From Phocoena phocoena (lineage: Eukaryota > Chordata > Mammalia > Artiodactyla > Phocoenidae), in contig NC_089224.1 of assembly GCF_963924675.1 (NCBI RefSeq), positions 63,783,464 through 63,847,463 of the forward strand: a DNA stretch of 64,000 nt. The letters are read 5' to 3'. The notes beneath the pieces are model-generated. The model worked only from the letters and a program-made list of their open reading frames with translations. It had not been told where the DNA came from and ran no database searches. The translations under genes were made by a program, and so were the position numbers. Positions 22,080-34,425 of this stretch are shown here, in pieces. Numbering within the stretch: the first letter of the stretch is position 1; each line of letters begins with the position of its first letter.

Positions 22080-23340
22080 GTTAAACACACTGAGATGTTC
22101 AGGTTGTGGAAAATCAGGACCATTGAAAACACACTTGCCAAAGATACAGGGAAATGGATATTCTCAGACTGCAGTAGTGGGAGTATAAACTGGAACAATA
22201 CCTATGGGGGACAATTTGCAGCACCTAGTAAAATTACAAATGCATATGCCCTTTGGCCCAGGAATTCCTCTTCTATGAATTTATCCACTTTACACTTGCC
22301 ACCAACTCAATCCACATTTGTCTAAAGTTACGCATTGCCGCATTGCACGTAATAGATGACTGGAAACTGTAGATACCTATCAGAAGAGGACCGCTAAATA
22401 AATTATAGAACAGTTACACACAATGGAATACTATGTAACTTTTTTAAAATGAAGAAATCATATCAAACTGTCTACAAGACATATTAAGTGAGAAAAAAAG
22501 CTAGATAAAACAACTGTGTATATAGTATGCAATCATTTCTGTAGAACAGGAAATAAAGAATACCTCTGTTCACATGTGCATAAAATACTTCTGGGAGGAT
22601 GCCCAAAACACATTAAACTGTATTAAGACTGGTCACCTTCATGTAGCTGAGAGGAGGGAGAATTTTCTCTTGACCTTTTTTTTTTTTAATAAATTTATTT
22701 ATTTTATTTATTTTTGGCTGTGTCGGGTCTTTGTTGCTGCACACAGGCTTTTTCTAGTTGTGGCGAGTGGGGCTACCCTTCATTGTGGTGCGCAGGCTTC
22801 TCACTGCAGTGGCTGCTCTTGTTGCAGAGCACGGGTTCTAGGTGCACGGTCTTCAGTAGTTGTGGCTCACGGGCTCTAGAGCGCAGGCTCAGTAGTTGCA
22901 GTGCACGGGCTTCTCATTGTGGTGGCTTCTCTTGTTGCAGAGCAGAGCTCTAAGTGCACGGGCTTCAGTAGTTGCGGCACATGGGCTCAGTAGTTGTGGC
23001 TTGCAGGTTCTAGAGCACAGGCTCAGTAGTTGTGGTGTGCCAGCTTCTCATTGTGGTGGCTTCTCTTGTTGCGGAGCACGGGCTCTAAGTGCACGGGCTT
23101 CAGTAGTTGCGGCACATGGGCTCAGTAATCGTGGCTTGCAGGCTCTAGAGCACAGGCTCAGTAGTTGTGGCGCACGGGCTTAGTTACTCTGTGGCATGTG
23201 GGATCTCCCTGGACCAGGGATCGAACCTGTGTCCCCTGCATTGGCTGGCGGATTCTCAACCCCTGCGCCACCAGGGAAGCCCTCTCTTGACTTTTAAACT
23301 CTGTAAATGTATCACCTGTTCAAAAAGTAAAGATAATAAT
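22080..23340 (+). mobile_element. Old L1M 3' part, split by a CHR SINE
   Basis: 22080-22674 (tggccccagg-like block 'cctttggcccaggaattcctcttctatg', then 'cacacaatggaatactatgtaac') is degraded L1 ORF2/3' sequence. It resumes at 23283 (tctcttgacttttaaactctgtaaatg) after the SINE. Confidence 0.6.
22680..23282 (-). mobile_element. Long CHR SINE with internal tandem expansion
   Basis: At ~600 bp it is almost twice the size of the other long CHR copies here. The target duplication is tctcttgac (22666-22674 and 23283-23291). The body contains three tandem units beginning near 22798, 22911 and 23045 (spacing 113 and 134 bp), each with ttctcaYtg..gtggc..ctcttgttgc and cagtagttg motifs. Confidence 0.85.
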
Positions 23341-23812
23341 TTCCTAATAACAAACAAAAAGGCTTCAGTTGACTCTGAGACCAAGCTTATAGAGAAACAA
23401 TAGTTATTTAGATTCAGGGCTGGGCTGGACTAGAGCCCCAGAGAGCTGGAAAACATCCCTGCTGGAACATGGGCCACCAGGCAGTGTAAAGAACAAAACC
23501 CATTTCAAGCCCCTATAGGGGTAATGTATAATCCATTTTAAATCAAATTAAAGCCAAGTCACGATAGTTGGTCAAACGAATGCCAGTTGCATCTTGTGCT
23601 CAGGATGGAGTCTCCAAGGATGAAGGTCTCTGAAATCCTGGGGAAGGGGCTGTGGAAGCTAGCTGGACTTGCCCAAGGCCCAAAGCCTAACGATCTGAGT
23701 GCCAGCAAAGCTGCTAGGGTCCAGGCTCTGCAACGCAGCTCTCAGGAAGCCCAGCCCTACCCCCCCAGCCAGCTGTGTGACCCTCCAGCAAGTGATTCCA
23801 GTGACTGTAGAC
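23341..23812. other. No gene recognised
   Basis: One open frame (23587-23823) with no recognisable product; no repeat identified. Confidence 0.35.
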
Positions 23813-23948
23813 CCTTCTGCTGAGTAAATGCACATACAAAGAAGGAAACAATGAAACAGTGTGCGGTGGAATCCAGGTCATTTTTCAAACATGACAGTTC
23901 AAATACAGACAGCACGTGTTTTTTAAATCCATAAAACATGTACCAGTA
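23813..23948 (+). repeat. Unidentified repeated segment, copy A
   Basis: About 80% identical, with almost no gaps, to 37793-37930 over at least 110 bp (shared: cttctgctgagtaaa, aaagaagga, tgaaacagt, catttttcaaa, cagttcaaat). It ends at a poly(A)/AG tract (23949-23992). The family was not recognised. Confidence 0.6.
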
Positions 23949-23992
23949 AAAAAAAAAAAAAAAGAAAGAAAGAAATAGAAATAGAAAAAAAA
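23949..23992. repeat. A-rich simple repeat
   Basis: A16 followed by gaaa/tagaaa units and A9. Confidence 0.85.
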
Positions 23993-23993
23993 A

Positions 23994-24083
23994 GTATCTA
24001 CCTGGTAGGGCTGTTGTGAAGATAAACGGGTCAATACACGCATATAGTAAGAGTTAAAATAAAGCTTAGCTATCATTATCAGG
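23994..24083 (+). repeat. MIR SINE 3' part
   Basis: 'tatctacctggtagggctgttgtgaagataaacggg' closely follows the MIR consensus segment with 'tacctcatagggttgttgtgaggattaaatg'. Confidence 0.65.
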
Positions 24084-24289
24084 AAGAAAAAGATGGGACT
24101 TGGAAACACATAAAGATCAGAGTATCTGTAGCATCTGTTCTGCTTGCTGGCTGTCAGGCACCATAAAGGGCGAACAGGTGTATATGTATACTACACCACA
24201 CCCTGTGACCACTCTGAAGGACAGGATGTAGGACCTGGGGGCTGAAAGTGGCCCCCTGGGTCACCAGATGTCCCTGGGGTAGTCCCTTT

Positions 24290-24626
24290 TAGCTCACTAT
24301 ATGCATGTCTCTGCTGCTTCCCAGGCACACAGAAAACTGTAATTCCCAGCCCCTTGTCCTTAAGTGAGGCCATGAGACCAGATCCTGCCAATGAAATACG
24401 AGCAGAGGAGGGGCCCTAAAAAGCTCTCTCTTCTCCCAACACAAAAGCCCCGTGCTGAGATGGCAGAGCCACAGGGGAGGAGGAAACGGAATCCTCCTAT
24501 CAGAACCTACAGAGCTGCTGAATCCCTGGCACAACTGCATGGGCTTGAACTTTTATGTGGTAAGCCACCAACATGTTGGAGTTTGTCTCTTACTTCAGCA
24601 TGGCTTAGACTAAGCTGACTGATATG
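24290..24626 (+). mobile_element. MLT1-like MaLR LTR remnant
   Basis: The order 'gaggccatgagaccagatcctgccaatgaaata ... gctgagatggcagagccacag ... cttttatgtggtaagccacc' matches the MLT1 solo LTR pattern. No internal coding region is present. Confidence 0.55.
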
Positions 24627-24877
24627 GCCCCCAACCCCTAGGGGCTCTAAAGGTAGCCTGGGGCACCTACATGTATTTTCAGTCAGGTTACATGAGCTCA
24701 CGGAATGTTTTTGCTTTTACAGGGAATTTGATCAATGAGGTGTGGTGACACTGGTTAGCTTTCAGGCTGCCCAGAATTCACAGGCTGCTTGTAGTATATG
24801 TCATCTGCTCAGGTACACAAGATCTTTCAAGATATTAGCTCCACAGTGACATAAGGTTGTTAAAACACAACTTTTGG

Positions 24878-25087
24878 GGCTTCCCTGGTGGCGCAGTGGT
24901 TGAGAGTCCACCTGCCGATGCAGGGGACACGGGTTCGTGCCCCGGTCCGGGAAGATCCCACATGCCACGGAGCGGCTGGGCCCGTGAGCCATGGCCGCTC
25001 AGCCTGCAGGTCCGGAGCCTGTGCTCAGCAATGGGAGAGGCCACAACAGTGAGAGGCCCGTGTACCGCAAAAACAGAGAAAAAAACC
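24878..25087 (+). mobile_element. Short CHR SINE (CHR-2-like)
   Basis: Complete head, A and B boxes and A-rich tail. The target duplication cacaacttttgg is at 24866-24877 and 25088-25099. Confidence 0.95.
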
Positions 25088-25099
25088 CACAACTTTTGG

Positions 25100-25708
25100 C
25101 ACCAAAAACGAAAAACATAATGTTGGGAAACATAGATTTGCTTCCCTCTCCTTTTAGAGATAATAACAGACTCAGAGGGAATTGTGGGGACTAGTCCCAC
25201 ATCACACCTAAGCCCTCACGAGGAGCGAGTTCCCAGGTCAGAGCAGAGAGTAGGAGATACGGAGCCCTCACAACTTAGATCCACCTGGTCAGGGTCAGCA
25301 GTCACCCTGGGCTTTCAGGACCAAAGAAAATGCCTCCCTGCTCGAGGGCAAGATTTAGGAAACTAAATGCTCTGGGTAAGCCGGTCCCAAACTCAGCTGC
25401 AGGAACCAGGCACAAATGAGTGAGACCAAGGCAGGCACCAACCAATCTGTCTCCGTGCAATACTGCCAGATATCCCACTTTTTCTAGAATAGCACCAAAA
25501 CCTTGTTATACGTGAGGCCTCCCAATTTTTAAATGTTGGCAATCATTTGAAAATGAAAATTAAAACTCCATACTGGGCAAACAAAATACATCTGAGGGCT
25601 GGATGAGTCCTTCAGCCCAATATAAAACTTCAGCTCTCCTGTTTCCTTGACTATAGGGGTATGACCACAGCCATGGCCAGTCAGGCCACAAAAGCATTGT
25701 TCTGGTAG
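25100..25708. other. No gene recognised
   Basis: No supported coding sequence or clear repeat. Confidence 0.35.
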
Positions 25709-26022
25709 AGTTGCCAGATTTAGCAAATTAAAGCACAGGATACCCAGTTAAATTCAGGTAAACAATGAGTAATTTTTTTCAGTATAAGTATGTACAGGTA
25801 ATACTTATATTGAAGTATTATACTTATATAAATACTTATATTGAAGTAATGAATACTTTTATAAATATTGCCTGGGTTATACTTATACATACTGTATAAA
25901 TACTTATACATATATACGTATATACACAGATGCTGATATAAATATTTCCTGGGACATACACTAAAAAATTATTCACTGTTTATCTGAAATTCAAGTTCAG
26001 CTGGTGTATTGTATCTGGCTCC
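25709..26022. mobile_element. Palindromic (TIR) DNA-transposon remnant, copy 1
   Basis: The left arm from 25709 (gttgccagatttagcaaatt... acccagttaaatt) and the right arm to 26022 (aaaaaattattcactgtttatctgaaattcaa... gtatctggct) are complementary, as in a miniature inverted-repeat element. The centre, 25798-25930, is an AT-rich run of acttatattgaagtat-type units that appears locally amplified. Confidence 0.6.
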
Positions 26023-26029
26023 TGACCAA

Positions 26030-26620
26030 GGCAGCTCATTAGTGAGCTCTTCTTTCTTCAGCCTCAGTTAGCCAAGAAATCTGGAAACCAGGGGTGTTTG
26101 AAGCCAAGCAGGCTCAGAGCAACTCATCAAAGCTCTGTAGTGTGAATGACTGCCTGGGGCAGTGCAGGAAGGAGTAAACTTCATCCCACCCACAGAGAGA
26201 GGCACTCCATGGGCAAGGGGGCTCGGAGCCACGGAAGCGGCTGTCAGTTCAGGTACCCCTATGCAGGCTGGTTACCCCGGGGGCAGTCCTCAGGCCACAG
26301 TGGGAATACACGTTACGTTCCCCATCCCTTTGCCCCCCTGGGGCGCGGCCCACTGCCCAGGGGTTGACTCTGCAGGCAGCACTGGCAACCATAGCCATTG
26401 CTGTCTCTGCCGTGAGGACTCAGCAGGATGGTCGGCATCCCAGGGCACAGGTTAGCTCACCTCCACCGCCCTCTGAACACTCATCCTGCCCGTGGGTCCT
26501 GGGGACTGGGGGCTTGTGGAGCTCTGCTGGGTGTCCCCCACCCACCCCCTGTGAGAGGAGGCCAGCCCAGATACCACCATCCTCCTTACGGTGGTGGACT
26601 TCACTGTGCGACATTGTCCG
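26030..26620. other. No gene; GC-rich stretch with short open frames
   Basis: 26140-26620 is relatively GC-rich with several overlapping open frames of up to ~106 codons. None shows a recognisable domain, and no splice-supported gene structure is evident. Confidence 0.35.
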
Positions 26621-27172
26621 TGTCAGGAAGGAACAGCTTTTCCTCTATGCTCTTATGTTAAGTACCTGGGGACCTGCAAATTAAACTAACAAAAGACAGA
26701 TGAACAGGAGAAAAGGCACACAATTTTCATTAATATTTATAGGCGTATGGGTTTACAGAAAAGAAGTGAAACTCAAAGAAGTAGTTACACTCAGGGGCTT
26801 ATATATCTCTTTTTTTTTCAACATCTTTATTGGAGTATAATTGCTTTACAATATTGTGTTAGTTTCTGCTCTATAACAAAGTGAATCAGCTATATGCATA
26901 CGTATATTCCCATGTCCCCTCCCTCTTGCGTCTCCCTCCCACCCTCCCTATCCAACCCGTCTAGGTGAACAAAAAGCACGGAACTGATCTCCCTGTGCTA
27001 TGTGGCTGCTTCCCACTAGCTATCTATTTTACATTTGATAGTGTATATATGTCCATGCCACTTTCTCACTTCTTCCCAGCTTACCCTTCCCTCTCCCTGT
27101 GTCCTCAAGTCCATTCTTTATGTCTGCGTCTTTATTCCTGTCCTGCCCCTAGGTTCATCAGAACCTTTTTTT

Positions 27173-30100
27173 TTAGACTCCAAATATATGTGTTAGCATA
27201 CGGTATTTGTTTTTCTCTTTCTGACTTACATCACTCTGTATGACAGACTCTAGGTCCATCCACCTCACTACAAATAACTTAATTTCATTTCTTTTTATGG
27301 CTGAGTAATATTCCATTGTATATATGTGCCACATCTTCTTTATCCATTCATCTGTCGATGGACACTTAGGTTGCTTCCATGTCCTGGCTATTGTAAATAG
27401 AGCTGCAGTGAATATTGTGGTACATGACTCTTTTTGAATTATGGTTTTCTCAGGGTATATGCCCAGTAGTGGGATTGCTGGGTCATATGGTAGTTCTATT
27501 TTTAGTTTTTTAAGGAACCTCCATACTGTTCTCCATAGTGGCTGTAACAATTTACATTCCCACCAACAGTGCAAGAGGGTTCCCTTTTCTCCACACCCTC
27601 TCCAGCATTTTTTTGTGTGTAGATTTTTTGATGATGGCCATTCTGACTGGGGTGAGGTAATACATCATTGTAGTTTTGATTTGCATTTCTCTACTGATTA
27701 GAATGTTGACCATTCTTTCATGTGTTTGCTGCCAATCTGTATTTCTGCTTTGAAGAAATGTCTATTTAGGTCCCCTGCCCATTTTTGGATTGGGTCATTT
27801 TTTTGATATTGAGCTGCATGAGCTGCTTGTATATTTTGGAGATTAATCCTTTGTCAGTTGCTTCGCTTGCAAATATTTTCTCCCATTCTGAGGGTTGTCT
27901 TTTGGTCTTGTTTATGGTTTCCCCTGCTGTGCAAAAGCTTTTGTTTCATTAGGTCCCATTTGTTTATTTTTGTTTTGATTTCCATTTCTCTAGGAGGTGA
28001 GTCAAAAAGGATCTCGCTGTGATTCATGTCATAGAGTGTTCTGCCTACGTTTTCCTCTAAAAGTTTTATAGTGTCTGGCCTTACATTTACGTCTTTAATC
28101 CCTTTTGAGTTTATTTTTCTGTATGGTGTTAGAGAGTGTTCTAATTTCCTTCTTTTACATGTACCTGTCCAGTTTTCCCAGCGTTACTTATAGAAGAGGC
28201 AGTCTTTTCTCCATTGTATATTCTTGCCTCCTTTATCAAAGATAAGGTAATCAGGACTTCCCTGGTGGCGCAGTGGTTGAGAGTCCACCTGCCGATGCAG
28301 GGGACACGGGTTCGTGCCCCGGTCCAGGAAGATCCCACATGCCGTGGAGCGGCTGGGCCCGTGAGCCATGGCCACTGAGCCTGCGCGTCCAGAGCCTGTG
28401 CTCCGCAACGGGAGAGGCCACAACAGTGAGAGGCCCGCATACCGCAAAAAAAAAAAAGATAAGGTAATCATATGTGTGTGGGTTTATCTCTGGGCTTTCT
28501 AACCTATTCCATTGATCTATATTTCTGTTTTTATGCCAGTACCATACTGTCTTCATTACTGTAGCTCTGTAATATAGTCTGAAGTCTGGGAGCCTGATTC
28601 CCCCAGCTCCGTCTTTCTTTCTCAAGATTGCTTTGGCTATTTGGTGTCTTCTGTGTTTCCATTCAAACTGTGACGTTTTGTTCTAGTTCTGTGAAAAATG
28701 CCATTGGTAGTTTTGATTGGGATTGCATTGAATCTGTAGATTGCTTTGGGTAGTATAGTTATTTCACAATGTTGATTCTTCCAATAAAAGAACATGGTAT
28801 ATCTCTCTATCTGTTTGTATCATCTTTAATTTCTTTCATCAGTGTCTTATAGTTTTCTGCGCACAGGTCTTTTCTCTCCATACGTAGGTTTATTCCTAGG
28901 TATTTTATTCATTTTGTTGCAATGGTAAATGGGAGTGTTTCCTTAATTTCTCTTTCAGATTTTTCATCATTAGTGTATAGGAAAGCAAGAGATTTCTGTG
29001 CATTAATTTTGTATCCTGCTACTTTACCCAATTCATTGCTCTAGTAGTTTTCTGATAGCATCTTTAGGATTCTCTATGTGTAGTATCATGTCATCTGCAA
29101 ACAGTGACAGTTTTACTTCTTTTCCAATTTGGATTTCTTTTATTTCTTTTTCTTCTCTGACTGCTGTAGCTAAAACTTCCAAAACTACGTTGAATAATAG
29201 TGATGAGAGTGGGCTACCTTGTCTTGTTCCTTATCTTAGTGGAAATGGTTTCAGTTTTTCACCATTGAGAATGATGTTGGCTGTGAGTTTGTCATACATG
29301 GCCTTTACTATGTTGAGGTAAGTTCCCTCTATGTCTATTTTCTGGAGTGTTTTTATCAAAAATGGATGTTGAATTTTGTCAAAAGCTTTTTCTGCATCTA
29401 TTGAGATGATCATATGGACTGTATCCTTCAATTTGTTAATATGGTGTATCACATTGGTTGATTTGCATATACTGAAGAATCCTTGCATGCCTGGGATAAA
29501 TCCCACTCATCATGGTGTATAATCCTTTTAACGTGCTGTTGGATTCTGTTTGCTAGTATTTTGTTGAGGATTTTTGCATCTATGTTCATCAGTGATATTG
29601 GCCTGTAGTTTTCTTTTTTGTGACATCTTTGGTTTTCGTATCAGGGGGATGGTGGCCTCGTAGAATGAGTTTGGGAATGTTCCTCCCTCTGGTATATTTT
29701 GGAAGAATTTGAGAAGAATAGGTGTTAGCTCTTCTCTAAATGTTTGATAGAATTCACCTGTGAAGCCAGCTGGTCCTTGGCTTTTGTTTGTTGGAAGATT
29801 TCTAATCACAGTTTCAATTTCAGTGCTTGTGATTGGTCTGTTTATATTTTCTATTTCTTCCTGGTTCAGTCTCAGAATGTTGTGCTTTTCTAAGAATTTG
29901 TCCATTTCTTCCAGGTTGTCCATTTTATTAGCATATAGTTGCTTGTAGTAATCTCTCACGATCCTTTGTATTTCTGCAGTGTGTGATGTTACTTCTCCTT
30001 TTTCATTTCTAATTCTGTTGATTTGAGTGCTCTTCTTTCTTTCTTGATAAGTTTGACTAATGGTTTATCAATTTTGTTTATCTTCTCAAAGAACCAGCTT

Positions 30101-31170
30101 TTAGTTTAATTGATCTTTGCTATTGTTTCCTTCATTTATTTCTGATCTGATCTTTATGATTACTTTCCGTCTGCTAAATTTGGGGATTTTTTGTTCTTCT
30201 TTCTCTAATTGCTTTAGATGTAAGGTTAGGTTGTTTATTTGAGATGTTTCTTGTTTCTTGAGGTAGGATTGTATTGATATAAACTTCCCTCTTAGAACTG
30301 CTTTTGCTGCATCCCATAGGTTTTGGGTCGTCGTGTTTTCATTGTCATTTGTTTCTAGGTATCTTTTGATTTCCTCTTTGATTTCTTCAGTGATCTCTTG
30401 CTTATTTAGTAGCGTATAGTTTGGCCTACATGTGTTTGTATTTTTTCCAGTTTTTTTCCTGTAATTGGTATCTAGTCTCATAGCATTGTGGTCAGAAAAG
30501 ATATTTGATACGATTTCAGTTTTGTTAAATTTACCAAGGCTTGATTTGTGACCCAAGATATGATCTATACTGGAGAATGTCCCATGAGCACTTGAGAAGA
30601 AAGTGTATTCTGTTGTTTTTGGATGGAATGTCCTATAAATATCATTTAACTCCATCTTGTTTAATGTGTCATTTAAAGCTTGTGTTTCCTTATGTATTTT
30701 CATTTTGGATGATCTGTCCATTGGTGAAAGTGGGTTGTTAAAGTCCCCTACTATGATTGTGTTACTGTCAATTTCCCCTTTTATGGCTGTTAGCATTTGC
30801 CTTATGTATTGAGGTGCTCCTATGTTGGGTGCAAAAATATTTACAATTGTTTTATCTTCGTGGATTGATAATTTGATCATTCTGTAGTGTCCTTCTTTGC
30901 CTCTGTAATAATCTTTATTTTAAAGTCTATTTTCTCTGATATGAGAATTGCTACTCCAGCTTTCTTTTGATTTGCATTTCCACGGAATATCTTTTTCCGT
31001 ACCCTCACTTTCAGTCTGTATGTGTACCTAGGTCTGAAGTGGGTCTCTTGTAGACAGCATATATATGGGTCTTGTTTTTGAATCCATTCAGACAGTCTAT
31101 GTCTTTTGGTTGGAGCATTTAATCCATCTACATTTAAGGTAATGATCGATATGTATGTTCCTATTACCAT
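27173..31170 (-). pseudogene. L1 ORF2, multiply broken
   Basis: The ATG at 31170 overlaps the ORF1 stop by 7 nt, as in the plus-strand copy. Endonuclease motifs (QETHF; VGDFNNPLS; SIDHILGHK; SDHNAMRL) are at about 31060-30460. Reverse-transcriptase sequence follows with the FADD codons near 29095-29084, and the Cys-rich C-terminus is within 27574-27173. Frameshifts and stops occur near 30880, 30101, 29528 and 29231, and a CHR SINE lies at 28254-28454. Inactive. Confidence 0.85.
28254..28454 (+). mobile_element. Short CHR SINE in L1 ORF2
   Basis: An exact 16-bp target duplication, aaagataaggtaatca, lies at 28238-28253 and 28455-28470. Otherwise a typical short CHR copy with an A11 tail. Confidence 0.95.
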
Positions 31171-32331
31171 TTTCTTAATTGTTTTGGGCTTGTTATTGCA
31201 GGGATTTTCCTTCTCTTGTGTTTCCTGCCTAGAGAAGTTCCTTTAGCATTCATTGTAAAGCTGGTTTGGTGGTGGTGAATTCTCTTAGCTTTTGCCTGTC
31301 TGTAAAAGTTCTAATTTCTCGGGGCTTCCCTGGTGGTGCAGTGGTTGAGAGTCCGCCTGCTGATGCAAGGGACGTGGGTTCGTGCCCCGGCACGGGAAGA
31401 TCCCACACGCCATGGAGCGGCTGGGCCCGTGAGCCATGGCCGCTGAGCCTGCGCGTCCGGAGCCTGTGCTCCACAACGGGAGAGGCTACAACAGTGAGAG
31501 GCCCGCATACCGCAAAAAAAAAAAAAATTTCTGATTTCTCCATCAAATCTGAATGAGATCCTTGCTGGGTAATCTTGGTTGTAGGTTTTTCCCTTTCATC
31601 ACTTTAAATATGTCCTGCCAGTCCCTTATGGCTTGCAGAGTTTCTGCTGAAAGATCAGCTGTTAACCTTCTGGGGATTCCCTTGTATGTTATTTGTTGCT
31701 TTCCCTGCTGCTTTCAATATTTTTTCTTTGTATTTAATTTTTGATAGTTTGATTAATATGTGTCTTGGCATGTTTCTCATTGCATTTATCCTGTATGGGA
31801 CTCTCTGCACTTCCTGGACTTGATTGACTATTTCCTTTCCCATATTAGGGAAATTTTCAACTATAATCTCTTCAAATATTTTCTCAGTCCCTTTCTTTTT
31901 CTCTTCTTCTTCTGGGACGCCTATAATTCAAATGTTGGTGTGTTTAATGTTGTCCCAGAGGTCTCTGAGACTGTCCTCAATTCTTTTTATTCCTTTTTCT
32001 TTATTCTGCTCTGTGGGAGTTATTTCCACTATTTTATCTTCCAGGTCACTTATCCGTTCTTCTGCCTCAGTTATTCTGCTATTGATCCCTTCTAGAGAAT
32101 TTTTAATTTCATTTATTGTGTTGTTCATCATTGTTTCCTCTTTAGTTCTTCTAGGTCCTTGTTAAACGTTTCTTGTATTTTCTCCATTCTATTTCCAAGA
32201 TTTTGGATCATCTTTACTATCATTATTCTGAATTCTTTTTCAGGTAGGCTGCCTATTTCCTCTCCATTTGTTTGGTCTGGTGGGTCTTTCCCTCGCTCCA
32301 TCATCTGCTGCGTGTTTCTGTGTCTTCCCAT
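31164..32331 (-). pseudogene. L1 ORF1, frameshifted and split by a SINE
   Basis: Starts MGRHRNTQQMMERGKDPPDQ. A 4-bp deletion after EELKRKQ (near 32128) shifts the frame, a stop follows KHTNI (near 31928), and a CHR SINE sits at 31321-31525. The coiled coil and C-terminal RNA-binding region are still readable in pieces (EERISDLEDKI; NMPRHILIKLSKIKYKEKILKAA). Non-functional. Confidence 0.85.
31321..31525 (+). mobile_element. Short CHR SINE in L1 ORF1
   Basis: Typical short CHR copy. The target duplication aatttct is at 31313-31319 and 31526-31532. Confidence 0.92.
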
Positions 32332-34204
32332 TTTGCTTAACTTACTGTGTTTGGGGTCTGGTTTTCACAGGCTGCAGATTCGTACTTCCTTTTGTTTTTG
32401 GTGTCTGCCCCCAGTGTGTAAGGTTGGTTCAATGGGTTGTGTACGCTTCCTGGTGGAGGGGACTGGTGTCTGTGTTCTGGTGGATGAGGCTGGATCTTGT
32501 CTTTCTGGTGGGCAGGACTGCGTCCAGTGGTGTGGTTTTGGTTGTCTACAACCTTATGATTTTAGGCAGCCTCTCTGCTAATGGGTGGAGTTGTGTTCCT
32601 GTCTTGCTAGTTGTTTGGCATAGGGTGTCCAGCACTGTAGCTTGCTGGTCACTGAGTGGAGCTGGGTCTTAGCACTGAGATGGAGATCTCTGGGAGATTT
32701 TCGTCATTTGATCTTACGTGGAGCGGGGAGGTCTCTGGTGGACCAATATCCTGAACTTGGCTCTCCCATCTCAGAGGCACAGGTCTGACACACAGCCAGA
32801 GCACCAAGACCCTGTCACCCACACGGCTCAGAAGAAAAGGGAGAAACAAAAAGAAATTAAAATAAATAAATTAAAATAAATATAGTTATTAAAATAAAAA
32901 TTTTAAAGAATTATTAAATTAAAATTTTTTTAAGTAATTAAAAAAAAGAGAACAACAAAACCAATAAACAAATCCACCAATGATAACAAGCGTTAAAAAC
33001 TAAACTAAGATAAACATAAAAATCAGAAACTGGTCAGTAGCATACAGCAAACCCCAAGTCTACAGTTGCTCCCAAAGTCCACCTCCTCAACTTGGGATGA
33101 TTCGTTGTCTATTCAGGTATTCCACAGATGCAGGGTACATCAAGTTGATTGTGGAGATTTAATCCACTGCTCCTGAGGCTGCTGGGAGAGATTTCCCTTT
33201 CTCTTCTTTGTTCGCACAGCTCCCGGGGTTCAGCTTTGGATTTGGACCCGCCTCTGCGTGTAGGTCGCCTGAGGGCGTCTGTTCTTCGCTCAGACAGGAC
33301 GGGGTTAAAGGAGCCGCTGATTCGGGAGCTCTGGCTCACTCAGGCCGGGGCGAGGGAGCAGCACGGATGCGGGTCGAGCCTGCGGCGGCAGAGGCTGGCA
33401 TGACGTTGCACCAGCCTGAGGCACGCTGTGCGTTCTCCCGGGGGGAGTTGTCCCTGGAACCCGGAGCCCTGGCAGTGGCGGGCTGCACAGGCTCCCGGGA
33501 GGGGAGGTGTGGACAGTGACCTGTGCTTGCACACAGGCTTCTTCTTAGCTGCAGCAGCGGCCTTAGCGTCTCATGCCCGTCTCTGCGGTCCGCGCTGATA
33601 GCCGCGGCTCGCGCCCATCTTTGGAGCTCGTTTAGGTGGTCCTCTGAATCCCCTCTCCTCGCGCACCCCGAAACAATGGTCTCTTGCCTCTTAGGCAGTT
33701 CCAGACTTTTTCCCGGACTCCCTCCCGGGTAGCTGTGGCACACTAACCCCCTTCACGCTGTGTTCACGCAGCCAACCCCAATCCTCTCCCTGGGATCCGA
33801 CCGAAGCCCGAGCCTCAGCTCCCAGCCCCGCCCACCCCGGCGGGTGAGCAGACAAGCCTCTCGGGCTGGTGAGTGCTGGTCAGCACCGATTCTCTGTGCG
33901 GGAATCTCTCCCCTTTGCCCTCCGCAGCCCTGTTGCTGTGCTCTCCTCCGCGGCTCCGAAACTTCCCCCCCTCCACCACCCACAGTCTCTGCCCGCGATG
34001 GGGCTTCCTAGTGTGTGGAAACCTTTCCTCCTTCACAGCTCCCTCCTAGAGGTGCAGGTCCTGTCCCTATTCTTTTGTCTCTGTTTATTCTTTTCTCTTT
34101 TGCCCTACCCAAGTACGTGGTGAGTTTATTGCCTTTTGGGAGGTCTGAGGTCTTCTGCCAGCATTCAGTAGGTGTTCTGTAGCAGTTGTTCCACATGTCG
34201 CTGT

Positions 34205-34425
34205 TTTTTTTGTTTGTTTGTTTTGTTTTTTTGTGCAGTACGTGGGCCTCTCACTGTTGTGGCCTCTCCCGTTGCGGAGCACAGGCTCCGGACGCACAGG
34301 CTCAGCGGCCATGGCTCACGGGCCCAACGGCTCCGCAGCATGTGGGATCTTCCCGGACCGGGGCACGAACCCGCGTCCCCTGCATCGGCAGGCAGACTCT
34401 CAACCACTGCGCCACCAGGGAAGCC
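34205..34425 (-). mobile_element. Short CHR SINE in L1 5' UTR
   Basis: Complement of the short form with a long T/G-rich tail (ttttttgtttgtttgttttg). The target duplication catgtcgctgt / cacgtcgatgt is at 34194-34204 and 34426-34436. Confidence 0.92.

Noticed and set aside
22790..23170. Tandem units that might suggest a CRISPR-like or satellite array
   Set aside because: They are internal duplications of SINE sequence, with no spacer logic, in a mammalian genome.
26146..26684. Overlapping open frames of up to 106 codons in a GC-rich patch
   Set aside because: No domain, no supporting splice sites or start context, and several frames compete for the same DNA.
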